A stretch of 64,000 nt of DNA, from positions 13,994,828 through 14,058,827 of the forward strand of contig OX439134.1 in NCBI GenBank assembly GCA_949318235.1, written 5' to 3'. The notes beneath the pieces are model-generated. The model did not search any database. It was not told where the DNA came from and was given only the letters and a program-made list of their open reading frames with translations. This DNA is from Ecdyonurus torrentis (lineage: Eukaryota; Arthropoda; Insecta; Ephemeroptera; Heptageniidae). Positions 39,725 through 52,480 of this stretch are shown here, in pieces (position 1 is the stretch's first letter; each line of letters begins with the position of its first letter). The position numbers and the translations under genes were made by a program.

Positions 39725-39968
39725 TTAAAAATTATTTCATTGTTATTTAAAAAGTAAATAAATAAAAGCTTTCTTTTGATGTTAAGTAAAATGTGTATTC
39801 TAAAACTGCATACTTACGTAATTAATGTTTAAATTCCATTATATGGAGTATTAAAGTTATATATCCATATAAATACATCCTATTTACGTAAGACAATAAA
39901 TAAAGTCACAAATGATATACAATTCCTATTTATGGTTTTTGTTACATTTAATTTAATGCATCTGACAT

Positions 39969-40146
39969 CAGGCTCGGACTGGCCATAAGAGCAAGTCCGC
40001 AATTGCGGACGTGGCCCCCCCCTGTTTGGAGGCCCCAAAGGCCCAAAGAGGGGCGAAACTAGGGTGTTACGCCCCCTTTGTGGCCCCTAAAAAGAGTGTT
40101 ACACCCCTTTTGCGGACGAGGCCCCTTGATTGCCAGTCCGACCCTG
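39969..40146. mobile_element. hAT-type MITE with 8-bp target duplication
   Basis: 178 bp with terminal inverted repeats CAGGCTCGGACTGGC (left) and GCCAGTCCGACCCTG (right), flanked by the perfect 8-bp direct repeat TCTGACAT at 39961-39968 and 40147-40154. An 8-bp duplication is the hAT hallmark. The body is G/C-rich (runs of GGCCCC, CCCCTTT) in contrast with the region. No transposase, hence non-autonomous. The intact duplication implies a fairly recent insertion. Confidence 0.88.
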
Positions 40147-40278
40147 TCTGACATGAACGGTTAATAAACAAATTTCTCCATCTTATTCCACTAAACTACC
40201 CCCTGCTACATCCCTCCCCTCTCTCTATATATCCCTTCTGTTATCTCCTATGTCATACACTACCAATGCACTGCCTTA

Positions 40279-40482
40279 CCTGTCAACTTGTTTTTCAATA
40301 CATGTCAATCACAAGTGCATTCAAATATTTTCCGCCCGGTTACATTTGTTATCTTCTTCATACTCTTATTGGTCGAATCTCAAGTATGGCCGTCATTTGA
40401 AGAGAAAAGTGTAAACTGTCGACATCTATAGTGATTTCTAGGTACTAGATCAATAGATATAAAATGTCGTGGTAATTTTAAT
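40279..40482. repeat. Dispersed repeat pair, copy 2 (TTTTCCGCCC family)
   Basis: The counterpart of the 36.3 kb segment, in the same orientation, lying directly after the hAT MITE. It keeps TTGTTTTTCAATACATGTCA, TGCATTCAAATATTTTCCGCCC, TTATTGG, AAGTATGGCCG and GACATCTA. Confidence 0.6.
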
Positions 40483-40499
40483 GAATGAAAGCGCAAAGT

Positions 40500-40801
40500 A
40501 TAATTTCAAAATTAAATATTATTTGAAAGCATCCTGTCCCTAGAGAGTACTTATTATTTATGTCTAAAAACGTTAAGATATTATTGCCTTTCTTTTCATT
40601 AGAAAAATTATACTTGTTACTTCTATTATATTGCAGCTAACTGAAGTGCGCTTGTTTTATAATTGTAACATTGATAACTTCAATTGATGTGCATGAAACC
40701 CCAACTTATAATATTACAAAAATTACAATAAATAAATAAAATAGAAATTGTAAAATAATAATAATAATTTTTCCTTCTGTTGTGTGTAACAATACCCATA
40801 C

Positions 40802-40878
<77 letters not shown>

Positions 40879-42072
40879 ATGAATCAAAACAATTATTTCA
40901 ATAGAAAAAAAAAACGCAATACAAATTTTTCTTTTCCAAAATTTAAAAAAAAATACAAATATGTGAATAATTGAATTTTTGCTATTATTCCCACATACAT
41001 CGATATATACATATATAGGCAATATATTATAAAAGCAATTTGATTGATAAAAAGGACAAAGGGCGTAGCTTTTTTTAATATTATATATTTGCTTTATTTA
41101 ATAATAATTTAAGGGCGTTTTCTAATAAAAATGCCAAAAATATATTTTTACTCAAGCGTAAAAATTTTCAGTAGTGTAATCTACTCTAAAAAAAAATTAT
41201 GAAATCTAATTTTACGTTATACAATTATATAATAGAATATTATAATAATTTAAAACAAACCCCTTTTATAATACTATGTTTTACTAAATTATATAGCTAT
41301 ATATTAACAATGTAATTTTCTATGTAGTTTAAAAAAAGTTAATGTGCATGTCATATTGCGTATATAATATTCTAGACAAAATAATAACAGCTATAGTAAA
41401 AAATAAATAGTGACGTCATTTTAAATACCATTTAGTAATGTAATGTTGTATAACAGAAAAAGAAAAGTTCCCAACCCATTGTTTTAAATGACGTCACAAG
41501 CAAGAAGAAGTAATAAACACAAAAACCACTTAAGTTATAGTAAAGTCTACGATATTAAATTTAACAATAATAATAAAAAAAAAAAAAAAAAAAAAAAAAA
41601 TAGAACTATAAAGGATATTAACACAAATTATTGCATTTAACTTTTGTTTCATTATTATGTAAATTATCATTAATTAAATATTTAATTATATATAATATAA
41701 AAAAGACTACTTTATACTTGTTTCTTTTGGTTATTATAATTTCAATTATTTTAAGTGTTTATTTTTTATTTATATTGACACTTAATTAGCATTTTATGAC
41801 TAGCTTTTTTTTTAAAAATAAATTAACAATATTCTAGTTTTATATTTAAAAGGCATAAAGAAACAAATAAAAAAAATGACAGGAAGTAGGTAATATAGGC
41901 AATATGTATTTTTATTCAACTAAGAAAATGTATTTCAAAATAATAAAATAAATCTTGTATAAGCTAATTTTATTTTCTGACGCATACTTTAAAAATAATA
42001 ACTTCGTCATCGTATAACTTGAAATAACTTAAATAAAATATGAACAAAAACAATAATTAGAAATTATATTGC

Positions 42073-42111
<39 letters not shown>

Positions 42112-42680
42112 TGAATAATATTATGAAATTTATGATTTTTTTTAGTATTTATTATTAACGATAATTGTTGCAAAATATATAAGTTCAATCTATTGTGAGG
42201 TGTAACTGTGCTGATTTTCTTTTGTTATTGTAATAATGTAGCCTTTAAAAATTATATTATCGTTGTTAATAAGCCTCTGTATAAATTAAATATCTGGTCA
42301 AGGTTTTGTAAAATAGGGCTGTCAAGCCCTCACAACGCCTTAATAAAGTTTATTATTATTATTATTATTAATAAAAGTATGAAACAAAAATAAATAAAAA
42401 AAATAATAAGAGTTTTCTTATTTAGACTTATAATGGATTTAAAATTTTTGTATTAAAATGATTTTATGTGGTAATATTTCTTAATAATTTTCATACTAGT
42501 TTCTAGTATATGAAATAAAACTATTTTTTCATAAAAATTTATCATTGCAAAAATATTTCATGAAGTATTTTGCAATGCAAAAATGCATGTCAACATATAA
42601 ATTTCATACTATGAATTTTGGAGCATGGAAAAAAAAATGAAAATTTAATGAGAACTAAATTAAATTAATAATTAGTGTAA
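40500..42680. other. AT-rich interval downstream of mir-10, no gene
   Basis: Besides the poly(A) tracts (40806-40874, about 41576-41600, 42081-42109), it holds two TGACGTCA octamers 78 bp apart (41411-41418 and 41489-41496) outside any recognised transposon. No coding signal. Confidence 0.45.
40806..40874. repeat. Poly(A) tract, 69 nt
   Basis: The longest homopolymer in the window. It could be the tail of an old retroinsertion, but no body is recognised on either side. Its length may be unreliable. Confidence 0.9.
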
Positions 42681-42689
42681 TTAAGTGTC

Positions 42690-42871
42690 CATGGTGTGTT
42701 CACGTTGCTCCGCGCTGACTAGTATGCCCCACACAAACCTCTCTAGAACCGAATTTGTCGCCAAATATCAAACAAATTCGGATCTACAGGGTAGATGTAA
42801 AGCATTATACTCGCTCGCCGGATGCATAAATCTCTCTTTCTCTGTCTCTCTCACTCTCTCTGTTGCTGACT
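42690..42871. promoter_or_regulatory. GC-richer block flanking mir-10 (possible conserved pri-mir-10 sequence)
   Basis: Around the hairpin the composition changes from AT-rich to mixed (for example TCCGCGCTGAC at about 42706 and CTCGCTCGCCGGATGCAT at 42810-42827), then ends in an imperfect CT tract (42833-42860). This suggests constraint beyond the hairpin itself. No specific site is identified. Confidence 0.4.
42724..42805 (-). ncRNA. mir-10: mir-10 microRNA precursor hairpin
   Basis: A conserved bilaterian Hox-cluster microRNA. Read on the minus strand, the 5p arm (42793 down to about 42772) begins TACCCTGTAGATCCGAATTT, the canonical miR-10-5p with seed ACCCUGU. A loop of about 12-14 nt follows (around GATATTTGGCG), then the 3p arm (42757 down to 42735) beginning CAAATTCGGTTCTAGAGAGG, the form known in protostomes rather than the vertebrate 10a/10b star. 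The arms pair over ACAAATTCGG and its complement with normal internal mismatches, and the stem extends to ATGC/GCAT at 42805/42724. A CNNC tetramer (CAGC) lies about 18 nt beyond the 3p end, where animal pri-miRNAs often have one. The flanks (about 42690-42835) are clearly more GC-rich than their surroundings. It is on the same strand as Hox4, about 42 kb upstream, as expected for the Hox4-Hox5 interval. The 78-aa plus-strand ORF across it is fortuitous. Confidence 0.97.
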
Positions 42872-44120
42872 TTTGCATGTATGACACAACCATCTGTAAC
42901 AATCAAATATACATTTTATAATAATTTACATATTATATAATTACACCATACTTGTTATAATATAAGCAGGACATATGTATGAAACAATGTTCTAGGTTTA
43001 ACAGACACACTTATAGGACTATTTTATACTATGTGTTAGAAAAAATCATGTAACTTTAAAAAGATGGAGTCAGTAATAGCGATCAGCTGTGGAAATTTTT
43101 TTGATCGGTTGTACATTTGAGTATTTTAGTCCAAGAAAATCCCAAATATTGCAAAATTCTGAATTACGCAGGTTTCAAATTTTAGACACATGTTACGCAG
43201 GTACTGTACCTTCTAAACATGGTAATTAAGAAGGTTCTGCATATTACCATCTTATAGTTCGTATAGTTTCAACTTTGTGTGACCTCTATTCTGAATTTTT
43301 TTTAACAGTAGCCGACATAGTAAGCTTTAAAACTATACTACAATAAATGTGATATAATTATATGAGATCAAAATTCGAAATATTATACCTCTTTGGACAG
43401 TTCCCTTATGAAAAATTAAAATTAAAAGCCACTGAAAAAATTTTCTATATCCTAAAATTTCCCCTATACACATCGTGACGTGTCGTAGAAATATTTCTTT
43501 GGTGTTGCAAACTTATAAAATATAGTATTGAAGTTCATTTTTCCATACAAATAACAGTGACTAAAATTTTTTACACTAATAAAAAATTTCATAATACAAA
43601 GTCGTCAATTGCCATATGAAATTATAAAAATAATTATAAACAATAAAAATATTAATTTAATTCAATATTTTTTTAACTTTTTTATTATTCTATTGTTATA
43701 TAAAATAGCATGAGAAGAAAAAAGGAAGTGAGATTGTTTTCCCCTTCCCGAGTATCTCTTTAAATTAATCACGTAATGTTGTCATTTTTTTTTCAAAATG
43801 TGTTACTTAAACCGGTATATCTGTACTCGCTTATTAAAACGACACTCTTTGAAGACTTAGAGAATTTTACGGGTATTTAAAGATCTTCTTAGAAGGAATT
43901 TGAAGCTTAAAAATTAAAGACTATTATGATAATTCCTATTCAAAACTTACTTTTCTTGTTGCTCAGAATATGAAGATTAAATCATTGTCAATCATAAACT
44001 CTAGTTTGGCATTAAAAAAAATTTCATCATTGCAACACTTGGTACCTATTCGTCAAATAAAAACGCTTTATTTTAATCGAAGATACATTTTTTTTTTATC
44101 ATAAATAAAAATTATAATAT
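42872..44120. other. AT-rich interval upstream of mir-10 (minus-strand sense), no gene
   Basis: The pri-mir-10 transcript should run through this area. No core promoter with convincing TATA/Inr spacing is seen near the hairpin, and no repeat copies or ORFs are recognised. Confidence 0.4.
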
Positions 44121-44122
44121 GC

Positions 44123-44244
44123 AAAAACAATGTCTTTCCCGCCAAAAGCTACATCCGGGATGCTAAGCAAAACCAATCATCGGGCGTGTTATAAAACTAC
44201 TAGCCAATCACAGTTAATTACACTGCATCCTCTCGAATTAGTAT
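44123..44244 (+). repeat. CCAAT-containing dispersed repeat, copy 1
   Basis: TTTCCCGCCAAAAGCTACAT, CCGGGATGCTAAGC, AACCAATCATCGGGCGTGTT, then CTAGCCAATCACAGTTAAT. It matches a segment near 53.6 kb in the same order and orientation. It includes two CCAAT boxes and an E2F-like TTTCCCGCC motif, so it looks promoter-like, but no ORF follows. Confidence 0.65.
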
Positions 44245-44565
44245 ATAAGAATTAAAATCAAAATGCTATGTATAAAAAATAACATATAAATTCTTTTATT
44301 CTCATCTTATTTGTATTATTTGAACAAGAAAGTAAAATAGGATTAAAAGATAAATGAAGAAAAAAATATATATACCAGAAAGGATTTGCTTTCATTTGTC
44401 CAAAATCACTTTAGTATAATTTTTTACTCTAGTCTACAATATGACATTTAACCTATATAAGGTTCCATACATATGGCTCCAATTGTATTTCCATAAGGAT
44501 ATACAGTAAAATTTTATGTCACAGGTCCTGTACTTCAATAATAAATGATAAACCGTGTTTTCAAA

Positions 44566-44812
44566 TCACGTAAAAAAAAAAAAAAAAAAAAAAAAAAACC
44601 TAATTTATGCTGCATTGCATAATTACTAAATTATAGAGCACAAATGTTGTTATTTTGGAATATTATGATTCATAAGTAATTATGCTGATAACTGTTATGC
44701 TATAATATGTAGTATAATAACTACACAATAATACATAAATTATATTGTTATGCGTAAAATGTTGCTGCATTAATCTAGCATAATTATTACGTATTTATTT
44801 TTGTCCGTGTAT
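44566..44812. mobile_element. AT-rich MITE-like element ending TATTTTTGTCCGTG
   Basis: Right end ATTACGTATTTATTTTTGTC then CGTG. The possible left end CACGTAAAAA (44567) is extended by a poly(A) run. Internal blocks (TTTATGCTGCAT, AATGTTGCTGCATTAATCTAGC) recur, partly inverted, near 22.5-23.0 and 35.4 kb. Confidence 0.4.
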
Positions 44813-45420
44813 ATTTATATATATATAAATATTACAATTCTGTTGTGAATTATAATACGTCATTCAATTGAAATTTACATACGATAGAACACATCTTATC
44901 TTTATGATTTCCTGTTAACAATTTTTTATATATACATCCATTCATTATAAATAATCGATATTTAAAAAAGTAAAAGATAGATAATCGATTTATATATTTT
45001 ATGTCTAAAAACGAATATATAGACAGATTTTAATAACGCTCTAAACCATAACGTCTCTTACAAAGGAAAAAAAAATCTAAATTATTGAAATTTTAACCAC
45101 GTATCGCCCTAAAAAATCATATTAATTTTTCCTCTCTCATTTTTTATTCATAGGTAAAAAACGCACTTATAAAGAATAATGGGTATAATATAAAGAGGCT
45201 TCTCTTTTTTTGAAGGCTTATAGAGAGAGAAAGAGAGATGGAAATTTGAAGAGAATGGATATAAAGCAATCTATTACATTGATTTCAAAAAATCGATCTT
45301 TATGACTTATATATTTTAATAATATACCATAACGTTCAATCTACTTTTTTTTTATATTTATTGCAAAAATTTGCAAATGTAAATGACGTTATGGGTTAAT
45401 AAAGTATTATTTGGAATTTT

Positions 45421-45450
45421 CTCTCTCTCTCTATCTCTCTCTCTCTCTCT
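45421..45450. repeat. Imperfect (CT)n tract
   Basis: 30 bp of CT with one A interruption. Confidence 0.85.
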
Positions 45451-47449
45451 CATTTACGCAGTTTCGAAATGAACCATGAAGACTCCAAATGAGAGTTTTA
45501 TTCACAAATAAATTCAATACAAATAATGCGATCTATCATATAAATGTTATAATAATATTTTATAGTTAACAGTTACGGCATTTAAAATGTCTATTTATTT
45601 TTTTTATCACAGTGATGGGCTACTATAGGTGATAATTTTTTGACTACATGAGTGTACATTAAATAAATTTATAATTACTGTCAATAATATGAAGTTGACA
45701 AGATTATTGCATATATACAATTTCTCTAAAGATATCACAGAAAAGATAAATGTTCTATCTGCTGCTGTAAAGCGTATGCAGATGAGACATTTAATGTTTC
45801 CGTGATTACTTTAGTTCCGACAAAATATAAAGATGAAATGCTTAGTTGTTAAAATACTGGATTTGAAACATTATACTAGCAAGTATCAATAAATCACTCT
45901 ATTTTGTACAAAAAACTGAAGTTATTTCGGTATAAAGAATTTCAATATTATTATTTAATGAAAAATATAATAATAAAAAAAATAGAAATTTAAATAAGCT
46001 AACATTAACTTACAAGTGACATTGAATGTAAAATTGTAGACTTATTTTATTACGCAAGTGAAAATTAAAATTGTATTTTTCTTTATATTACTTTTTTGGT
46101 CTCCTTCTCAAGGAAAAATGTAATCTCATTTTAAATTTCATTCGTGTTAGAAATGAAATATAATAAATTCTCTCTCTTTCTCTTTCTCCCTCTCGAGTTA
46201 ACTTTTGGCGTGTGATTTGGAGTAAACTTTAAAACGTCAATAATGACAGTTTCTTAGACATTTTAAGTTGTCACCAACTGGTACAAGAATTTTTGCAGCA
46301 AAGTCAATAATATATCAACAACTTTTTCAATTTAATATTTTAATACTTTTAATGGGTTTTATTTTCATAACGATACTTTTGACGCTATAACTCTTGTCTA
46401 AATTTACCTTTTAAGTAAAAAGTTAATTATCTTTTTTTTTTTTTTTTTTTTTTTTTAAGACATGGCTTTTAGTTTTTTTATTACGTTTGAGCAATAGATG
46501 ATACCTTATATTTTTAACATTACGTTTTGAGAAATAGATGTTACCAGAGTAGTGTGCCAACCAATCACAGATCATAGGAAAAAAGCGCATATCCCATAGA
46601 GCATGTCCCTCTATCCTATCTCCTTATTAAAGGATTAACTAATATATCGTCGCCAGATAATTTTTGAAAAAAATAAATAAATAATAATAATAATAATTTG
46701 GATTGAACCAATGAAAATTGTCGCCAAAATTTTTATCGTGAACCCTACTAATAACCTATTTCCCCCGAAATTTTACCCCGCAACTAAATGTATTCAAATT
46801 GTTGTAAAAAAAAAAAAAAAAAAAAAAAAACTATTATCTAACATTAGATTGCACATTAATTTTAATATATTTTTTTAATACTAAAAATTATTTTATATTT
46901 TTGGTAGCAAGAATAAATCATATAAGAAATTGTTTACGAAATTTATACGTTCAGTATTTTTCCGTCATATAATAATGGTATAATCTTTTATTTATTACGC
47001 CTAAAGGGTTTTAATTTCCGTTAAAATTGCGACACCTGCGCAAAATAATCAGATATATTTTATATTATATTATAAAAAAAAAAAAAAAAGGAAATTGTAT
47101 TTCATGTAGATTATAATTACAATTAATTGAAAATTCGCAAGTACACTATTTATAATAATAATCATTTACTGAAAAAATTCAAATATTACGCAATAATATT
47201 GAAATATAAAAATAAGCAGCACGTAACCCCAACTGAGAATAAAATTTTAAAAAGGAAGCTCCCTGTGATGCATACATATTAGAAGGTCACGTGCCTGATT
47301 AAAATCACTAATAAAGAAAGACAAAAAAAAAGGGGGGAGGGGGGTAAACACCTTGTTTGTTTTTTTACCTTTGTGATGGGGTAATTAAATTTGGATAAGA
47401 AACACAAGTATGAAATTGTAGTTAATTTTTGTTACTAAGTAAAAACATG

Positions 47450-47453
<4 letters not shown>

Positions 47454-47489
<36 letters not shown>
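47454..47489. repeat. (CT)n microsatellite
   Basis: A CT tract of about 36 bp continuing into CACTCTCACTCT. Confidence 0.92.
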
Positions 47490-47495
<6 letters not shown>

Positions 47496-48409
47496 ACTCT
47501 AATTTAACATTAACTTCAATTTCCTACTTCTGAGGTTTCTTCAGGGTTTCAAGTTTTTTTTTATCTACCCTAATTTTGACAATTTTTTTTTTTAAATGCA
47601 GTGGTATATAAAACACTTACATTTCACGTAAATATAATTTTTGTATTTCAAAGTGTGTTGCCTTTTGAAAAACAGGTTTCTAAAAAAAAAAAGCAATTTG
47701 TTAAAATTTTGATAAGAAATATTGACAAATTTGAACACACACGAATAAAAAATAAAAATGTGTCGGCATAAAAAAAAAAGAAAAAGAAAATCTAAGCTTT
47801 TATATTTTACAAAAACATTGGTATATTAAAACAAAAGTAGTGTTATATTATATTTTTAAAAAAAGTAAACTTGTCGGACAAATGTCTGGACATTTGCGTG
47901 TGTACAGTACTTATAAAACTTAAGCACGCTTATCATTGGCGGATCAGCTGTGACATATATAAATTAATATTAGAATTAATATTAATAAGGTTTAAAATTA
48001 TATATTTATTATATAGTAAATTATAGTAAATTCTTAAATTGCATAGATTATATATAAGACTGGTAATATTGACGTTTCGCGTGCTAGCCTGCGTGTCTCG
48101 TCGTATATATTTATACTGAAAATTTTCTGCCACGCCCCATTTTCGATCTCTTTTTCAAAATATATAGCAAGTAGGATTTAACGTTACTATGATGTCATTT
48201 ATATATAGACATTGTAAACTGACATTTTGTATACAAAAGTTATTAAAAAAAATTGTTTTGATTTTTATAAAAGTAAACATAGGTGAGGATAGTAAAAACG
48301 TAATTATCTACGTATCATTAACTCTATTACAGTACTTTTTTATACGTACATTTTGTATGATATAGACTGATGATGGAATTAATGATAGACCGGTAATGGG
48401 CTGTTCACA

Positions 48410-48566
48410 ATGACGTGAAAATTCACGTAACTTTCAAGTAAAAATCCAAATAACATTGTATCTTCACGTATAAGTGTTACGTAAATTTAAGCGTCAACAA
48501 CCCATTATGGGCTGTTGACTATGATGCGTAACGTAATGTAGTAATACGTAAGCGTAACGTAGTAAT
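48410..48566. repeat. ACGTAA-rich repeat segment
   Basis: Two related halves beginning AATGGGCTGTTCACAATGACG and TATGGGCTGTTGACTATGATG, the second followed by a direct repeat of GCGTAACGTAGTAATACGTA. TAAGTGTTACGTAAATTTAA followed by GCGTC (48471-48495) recurs at about 54098-54119. Probably a decayed dispersed repeat. Confidence 0.5.
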
Positions 48567-48877
48567 ACGTAGACCCGAGGATAGAATTACTGCATAGGTT
48601 TTTTTAAGCACCGGATATTAAACCCCCTATTTTGAAAGCTTTTACACTCTAAATTATTAACAATATGGCCTAGTAGACTATTATACTAATAAAAACTACA
48701 CATATTAAACAATAAGCAATAAAAAAAAATTGTGAAACAGACAAATAAAAAAAATCGTAATAAAGAAATCCACGGAGAAAAATAAAAACGTTAGTGCTAA
48801 CTCATTTTCAGAACCATTTATTCATTGCATAAATATTAATTAATTTATTGCCTATTTATTTGAAAGTTACAATTTAA

Positions 48878-48945
48878 AACATTTATGCTATATAATGCTT
48901 TCAATGTATAGCATAAATTATGTAATTTATCCTTAGCATTAAAAA
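48878..48945. repeat. AT-rich dispersed element fragment (TTTATGCTATATA family)
   Basis: ACATTTATGCTATATAATGC, then GTATAGCATAAATTATGTAA, matching the 22.8 and 24.1 kb fragments. Confidence 0.4.
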
Positions 48946-50505
48946 AATTAAGAAAAAAAAAAAGCTACGTCTGTGAAAAAGCAGACATAATTCATCATAA
49001 CTTAAAAGAAATTATGTTTTAATATTCATAATTATTAAACGCATTAATTTAATAATATTAAAAGTTGTATTTTAAGTTATAATACTTTTGTATATGTGTT
49101 TTAATTTAAAAACAACGAAAGTGTAGAGGATTAAAATAGCTAAAGTTATAACTTAATTTAATACAATTAACAGGATTTTCATTAAAAAGTAAAAAGTAAT
49201 ACACAAAAGACTTATAAACAACATTTCAAAAAAGGTTTTCTGTATTATTATATTATTGTTATAACAATCACGTTATTTGTTTAACACGTCAGAGCACGTA
49301 ACAATTGAATGAGAATACAACAATGTATATTATAAAAAAAAATTCTTGTTAATAATTAAATTTAACATATTTATTTTTTTGATAAAAAAAAACGTGGATA
49401 AAATAATGATTTTTGTTATTGTTTGATATTCGTATCATATTCTTGTTTTTTTAATTTTATTTTCCTTCTATTCTTTGCAAACATTGTATGTTATATAATA
49501 ATAAATACAGAACCAATTCGAATGGTGTACAAAAGCTAGATGGGTCTACAGATTTAGGTACCAACCATTGGCAATTTTTGCCAGCGAAAAAAAAAATTGT
49601 ATTATTATTAATAGTATTAGGTAAAAATGTGCAAGAGCAAGTTTATTATATAAATTTGGAGTGCTATATTCTTACATTTTGAGTGTCCCGAAAATAAAGT
49701 TTTTGGATACCAGGATGCTCAAAATGTCAAAATATAGCATGCCAGAACTCAAAAAGTTATGCTTGGACACCATTTTTTAAGACTGTACAGTATAATAGCA
49801 CTGCCTTCAATAAATTGTCAGAATAATTATATTATTCAATGCCAATATTAAATATCAATTTACTGCTTACAATACACGGTGTAACACGAAAGCCAGCCCG
49901 TTTTAATGATATGATTGTTGAATATTTTTTTTGGATATATTTATTCTCTCTCTCTCTATCTCTCTCCTTCTCTTTCTTTTTCACATTCGCTGTGATTTAT
50001 ACGAATATTCACAACATTTGATTTAAACTGTTAAACCGTATGAAAATTTCTAAGCAAAGCAAAAGATTGACAATACAAAATATCCAAAAGTGACGTTTAT
50101 TGATTTTAATCCCCAATTACATGGAGCACTCTCTCATTGAAAGAGAAACTATTGACTGGAACCTAACGGTAAAAAAAAAAAAAAAGAAAAAAAAAAGACA
50201 GCGAACAAAATAACAATAAAAATTTAAATAAAGCAGGTATATAAAGTAAATGACTCTAAAATTCTGGAAAGTATTTTTTATGACTTTTTGTTATAAAATT
50301 GAATGCTAATTGGAAGCTAGGGATACAATAAAAAATATAAAAAAAGAAGACAATGTGCAAAAATATATGTATAAATACAGTGAAGCTTACTGTTAGAAGG
50401 CCAAGGCCAAACCAGTTTATTGTAGAACCATTTTGAAATTCCTTTTGAGAGAGAGAAAGAACGAGAGAGGCCACGGTCAGAGAACCAAATCTAAAGTCAG
50501 GTTAC

Positions 50506-50551
<46 letters not shown>

Positions 50552-51365
50552 CTCCGCAGACATACTTATAACGTAGATTATAAGAATGCAATAAAGCTGA
50601 TTTTAGTGCAAATAACAAAGAAATAAATACCTTTATGTGTATCAATGTATCCATTTTTTTTTTTTTTTTTTTTTTACCTTTGCCTATTTTTTATATTATC
50701 TAATAAAAAATTAAGGTTTCGAGGGTTGAAAAAAAAACTAGGGTGGTAAAAAATTAGAAAGCCTAAAATTCCTTAGCGTATACGTGTGGAATTTATTGGT
50801 TTTTGCAGTAATTTTGCATCCCTTGTAATGCTGAATTTCAGCTTGTCTGTTGGATTTAGAATGAAGAGAGAGAGAGAGAGATAATTGGATCTAATACAAA
50901 CATCAATTTAGAATGCAAAGTAATTAATAGAGAAGCCAAATCCTTCCCTCTTATAGTTAATTAATACTCCCTGTGTCTTAAAGTTAAATTAGGTAAACAC
51001 GCAAGAAGTTTATTGGAAATATAATTAGACATGCGATAATTGAACACCAATTGAAATTAACATTTCAATTTTAATGATTGGAAAATAAATGTTTTATATA
51101 AACACACGTATAATAACCTGTAAAAATATAGTTTACTTTACAAATTCTTATTTATTATAGTTTACGTTATTTTCCGACACAAAAGTTTTAAAACTTTATT
51201 AAAAATAATATCCATCCATATATTATATTGGTGGTGAACGTATGAATTTATTTTATGCATTCCAACTGATGACTTACGAATTAATCATGACTTTTAATGA
51301 CTATTCCAAAAAATTCCTAATTACTATTAATATTATTATTTTTGGACTTCTTACGGTTGAACATC

Positions 51366-51480
<115 letters not shown>

Positions 51481-51657
51481 AACAAAATATCGTTTTATTT
51501 TAATTTCAAATATAGAAAGAACAGAAAGTAATCGAGAGTAAAAAAAAAGTGAATAAAGTTTTCACAAACAATCTCGTTTGTAACTTTTTTCTATCTTTCT
51601 CTATAAACACGACAAGTGATGTAGACAAAATTGCAAACAGTGAGAGAGAGTGGGAGC

Positions 51658-51664
<7 letters not shown>

Positions 51665-51687
<23 letters not shown>
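51665..51687. repeat. (GA)n microsatellite
   Basis: A GA tract of about 23 bp in a purine-rich stretch, followed by a GGTGTGG-rich segment and a (CA)n run at about 51814-51828. Confidence 0.88.
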
Positions 51688-51689
<2 letters not shown>

Positions 51690-52073
51690 AGACTCCATGA
51701 TGTCTACACCCCCTTCAAGTAAGGGATGGGTGTGGTGTGGAATGGGGTGTGGATAAAGAGAAGAAGAAAAGTTACTAAGATCGATTCCCAAGGAGCAAAA
51801 GTAAACACTCAGCACACACACACACACAAAAGTAACAAACCAATTGAGTAGCAATAAATCTTCAACTTTAACAAGAAAGAAAAAGTAAGTTGTTGATCCT
51901 TTTTAGACACCCCATCTCGTATGCATCATATAAGCACAATTTTTTATTACTTTTTACTGATAGAAGACGTAAAATAAAATTAGAATTGTGCTATAGTGAA
52001 TTTAATTTCTGAAACAAATTCAAGTTATTTTTTTATTGATAGTTTTTGGTGTTTTGAAAACGAGAGGGAGAGG

Positions 52074-52076
<3 letters not shown>

Positions 52077-52134
<58 letters not shown>
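52077..52134. repeat. (GA)n microsatellite
   Basis: A GA tract of about 58 bp preceded by GAGGGAGAGGGAGG. Confidence 0.95.
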
Positions 52135-52138
<4 letters not shown>

Positions 52139-52436
52139 CGGGCTTAATTATTATTTTATAATATGTTACTTTAATATTAATTATTTATTTTATAATAGTT
52201 CCATTTTAACGTCAAATATTAAAACAAAATTGCTAAAAATGTGAATTTTTTCGTTAAATGAATGAAATTGTTCTCACAAAATTAAGAATGCATAAAACAT
52301 AAAAAAAAAAAAAAAAATGCTATATTCAAAGTACACAAAGAAATCGTAATTCTGATTTAATTACACTACTTATATATTTCCGTTCATTATATTTAAAAGC
52401 GATAAAACATGTCACACTATGACACCCTGTAGTTCT

Positions 52437-52480
<44 letters not shown>

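Noticed and set aside
42685..42921. 78-aa plus-strand ORF
   Set aside because: It runs antisense across the mir-10 hairpin, whose conservation explains the non-random sequence. No protein similarity is recognised.
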